Shown here piece by piece: positions 21,788 to 23,215 of a DNA stretch of 23,215 nucleotides. Where the stretch lies: NCBI GenBank assembly GCA_039820405.1, contig JBCBQC010000099.1, forward strand, positions 1 to 23,215. The letters run 5' to 3'. This DNA comes from CALLVY01 sp937899855 (GTDB lineage: Bacteria > Bacteroidota > Bacteroidia > Chitinophagales > Saprospiraceae). The translations under genes were made by a program, and so were the position numbers. Under the pieces are notes generated by a model. That model was not told the DNA's origin and did no database searches. It saw only the letters and a list, made by a program, of their open reading frames with translations. Every line of letters starts with the position of its first letter. Within the stretch, counting starts at the first letter, position 1.

Positions 21788-22501
21788 ATGAAAAAGAAGG
21801 TCCTCATCATCGAAGACGACAAGGACATCGTTGAACTGCTCAAAATTCATTTGACCGACTTGCACTGCGAACTCGACTGGGCCTACGACGGCGAGCAGGG
21901 TTTGCGCAAGGCCCTGGCGGGCGATCAGCAGCTGATTATTTTGGACGTGATGTTGCCGGGGAAGGATGGAATGGAGATTTGTCGCCAACTGCGGGCTAAG
22001 GACCAACAGACGCCCATTCTGATGCTCACCGCCAAATCCGAAGAAATCGACAAGGTACTGGGCTTGGAAATGGGCGCCGATGATTATTTGACCAAACCCT
22101 TTAGCATTCGCGAGTTCATCGCCCGGGTCAAGGCCATCTTCCGGCGGATGGAGCTGATGCGGCCCGCCAAGGAAGCCATCCCGGCGAGCCTGATGCGCTT
22201 TGGCGACTTGCAAATCGATCTGGAAAAACGCAAGGTCAGCATCAAAAACCAGCGGGTCGACCTCTCCCCCAAGGAGTTTGAGCTGTTGAGCCTCCTGGCC
22301 TCCCACCCCGGCAAAAGCTACGACCGCACCCGCATCCTCAACCTCGTCTGGGGCTACGACTTCGACGGCTACGAACACACCGTCAACTCCCACATCAACC
22401 GCCTGCGCAGCAAAATTGAACCCGATATCCACCACCCGCAGTACATCCTGACCACCTGGGGCGTGGGCTATCGCTTTAACGAAGATCTGGAAACGGTATA
22501 A
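21788..22501 (+). CDS. OmpR/PhoB-type response regulator
   Basis: A 237-residue protein from ATG 21788. The receiver domain (about 3-115) has the acidic pocket (IIEDDKD, Glu9-Asp11), phospho-acceptor Asp53 in ILDVMLPG, Thr81 (MLTAKS) and Lys103 (YLTKPFS). A linker leads to a winged-helix trans_reg_C domain (about 140-235): LMRFGDLQIDLEKRKVSI, LSPKEFELLSLLASHPGKSYDRTRIL, the recognition helix YEHTVNSHINRLRSKIE and the hairpin YILTTWGVGYRF. It should bind direct-repeat promoter sites when phosphorylated by the kinase encoded 3 bases downstream. Target genes are unknown; the divergent oxidase is one candidate. Confidence 0.93.
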   Translation: MKKKVLIIEDDKDIVELLKIHLTDLHCELDWAYDGEQGLRKALAGDQQLIILDVMLPGKDGMEICRQLRAKDQQTPILMLTAKSEEIDKVLGLEMGADDYLTKPFSIREFIARVKAIFRRMELMRPAKEAIPASLMRFGDLQIDLEKRKVSIKNQRVDLSPKEFELLSLLASHPGKSYDRTRILNLVWGYDFDGYEHTVNSHINRLRSKIEPDIHHPQYILTTWGVGYRFNEDLETV

Positions 22502-22504
22502 CCT

Positions 22505-23215
22505 ATGAAGAATCGACTCTACTGGAAAATTTCGGCCACCCTCTTCTCCATCCTGGGCGTCCTGGGGCTGATCTACATCCTCATCAGTAGTTTTATGGCC
22601 CAACAGTACTTCCAAGAGGTCAACCAACGCCTCTACGGCGGCATTGCCGAAAGTACCGTACAGGAGGTCAAACCCCTGGTCGATGGCCAGGTCGACACCA
22701 GCGCCATTCAAGACATCATGCACTCCATGATGGTGGTCAACCCCAGTGTGGAGGTGTACCTGCTCGATACTGAGGGCCGGATCATCACCTACGTGGCCCC
22801 CTACAAACGGGTCAAACTGAAGTCGGTCGATCTGGCCCCCGTTAAGCAATTTATCGCCGATCGGGATCGCCCCCAATTTATCCTGGGGGACGATCCGCGT
22901 CATCCCGGACAGATCAAAGCCTTTTCGGCCGCCCCGCTCATCGAAGCGGACGAGCTGGTGGGCTACGTTTACATCATTCTGGCGAGTGAAGAGCAAGCCG
23001 CCGTAACTTCCATGTTGGCGGGCAGTTATTTTTTCAAACTCGGGGCCGGCCTGTTTTTTGCCTCCCTGATCGGCGCCCTCATCATCGGCCTGCTGGCCAT
23101 CTGGTTCCTTACCCAAAACCTGCGCCGCCTCATCGAAACCGTGCGCCGCTTTAAGGAAGGCGACTACGCCGCCCGCATCCCCGATGCCGAAAAAAGTGAC
23201 CTCTCCGACCTCGCC
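22505..23215 (+). CDS. Sensor histidine kinase, N-terminal part (runs off right edge)
   Basis: From ATG 22505, 237 residues are visible; the kinase core lies beyond the window. Membrane segment 1 is at about 11-30 (ATLFSILGVLGLIYILISSF), a periplasmic sensing domain at about 31-175, and membrane segment 2 at about 178-202 (KLGAGLFFASLIGALIIGLLAIWFL). A HAMP linker begins with TQNLRRLIETVRRFKEGDYAARIP. The sensing domain, with VEVYLLDTEGRIITYVAP and AAPLIEADELVGYVYIIL, looks like a single PAS/Cache-type fold. It contains MHSMM (residues 72-76), a Met/His cluster that could bind a metal, though this is speculation. It lies 3 bases after the response regulator, a classical operon pair. Confidence 0.9.
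   Translation, partial: MKNRLYWKISATLFSILGVLGLIYILISSFMAQQYFQEVNQRLYGGIAESTVQEVKPLVDGQVDTSAIQDIMHSMMVVNPSVEVYLLDTEGRIITYVAPYKRVKLKSVDLAPVKQFIADRDRPQFILGDDPRHPGQIKAFSAAPLIEADELVGYVYIILASEEQAAVTSMLAGSYFFKLGAGLFFASLIGALIIGLLAIWFLTQNLRRLIETVRRFKEGDYAARIPDAEKSDLSDLA

Noticed and set aside
21782..23116. 444-codon open frame on the minus strand opposite the response regulator and kinase
   Set aside because: It is the antisense shadow of two clear genes with recognisable domains; its translation shows no family and has shadow-type composition.

Overview
The window looks like chromosomal DNA from a fairly GC-rich member of the Bacteroidota, plausibly Saprospiria/Lewinella-like, although the genus is a guess. 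The evidence is a multicopper oxidase ending in a type IX secretion (T9SS) type A sorting domain, a DUF5606 protein, fused E1 alpha/beta, paired DUF3857/transglutaminase-like exported proteins, a bacterial GGGP-synthase homologue, and repeated matches to the Bacteroidota -7 promoter box TAnnTTTG upstream of genes. Almost all start codons are ATG without clear Shine-Dalgarno sequences. No phage, plasmid, CRISPR, tRNA or rRNA genes were seen.

Layout. 1-3.8 kb: the N-terminal part of a family 2 glycosyltransferase leaving the left edge (-), a membrane-anchored unknown (+), a MarR regulator (+) whose 3' end overlaps a convergent PLP-dependent group II decarboxylase (-). 3.8-4.7 kb: a metallo-beta-lactamase-fold hydrolase with lactonase-type motifs, divergent from the decarboxylase. 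4.7-5.14 kb: a gene-free stretch dense in hairpins, with a minus-strand intrinsic terminator at its far end; it is the best candidate for an undescribed RNA or mobile remnant. It abuts a truncated M3-peptidase-like N-terminal fragment. 5.1-12.5 kb: a leftward block of DUF5606, 2-oxoacid dehydrogenase E1, PBP1A, RecO, a small outer-membrane barrel and a small unknown protein. 12.6-18.6 kb: a rightward block of two DUF3857 proteins (one without the transglutaminase Cys), GGGP synthase, RsgA and a 54-residue membrane protein. 18.58-18.74 kb: a MITE-like palindromic element whose terminal repeats supply the stop codons of the genes on both sides. 18.7-21.5 kb (-): a beta-barrel protein and the multicopper oxidase. 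21.8 kb to the right edge (+): an OmpR-type response regulator and its sensor kinase, the latter cut by the edge.

Most genes are housekeeping: envelope synthesis (PBP1A, glycosyltransferase), recombination (RecO), ribosome maturation (RsgA), central metabolism (E1) and lipid synthesis (GGGPS). The parts most worth follow-up are the hairpin-rich gap at 4.7-5.1 kb, the palindromic element at 18.6 kb, the MarR/decarboxylase/hydrolase cluster, the Cys-less DUF3857 paralogue and the small membrane ORF. All family names come from motif recognition by eye; no database search was run.
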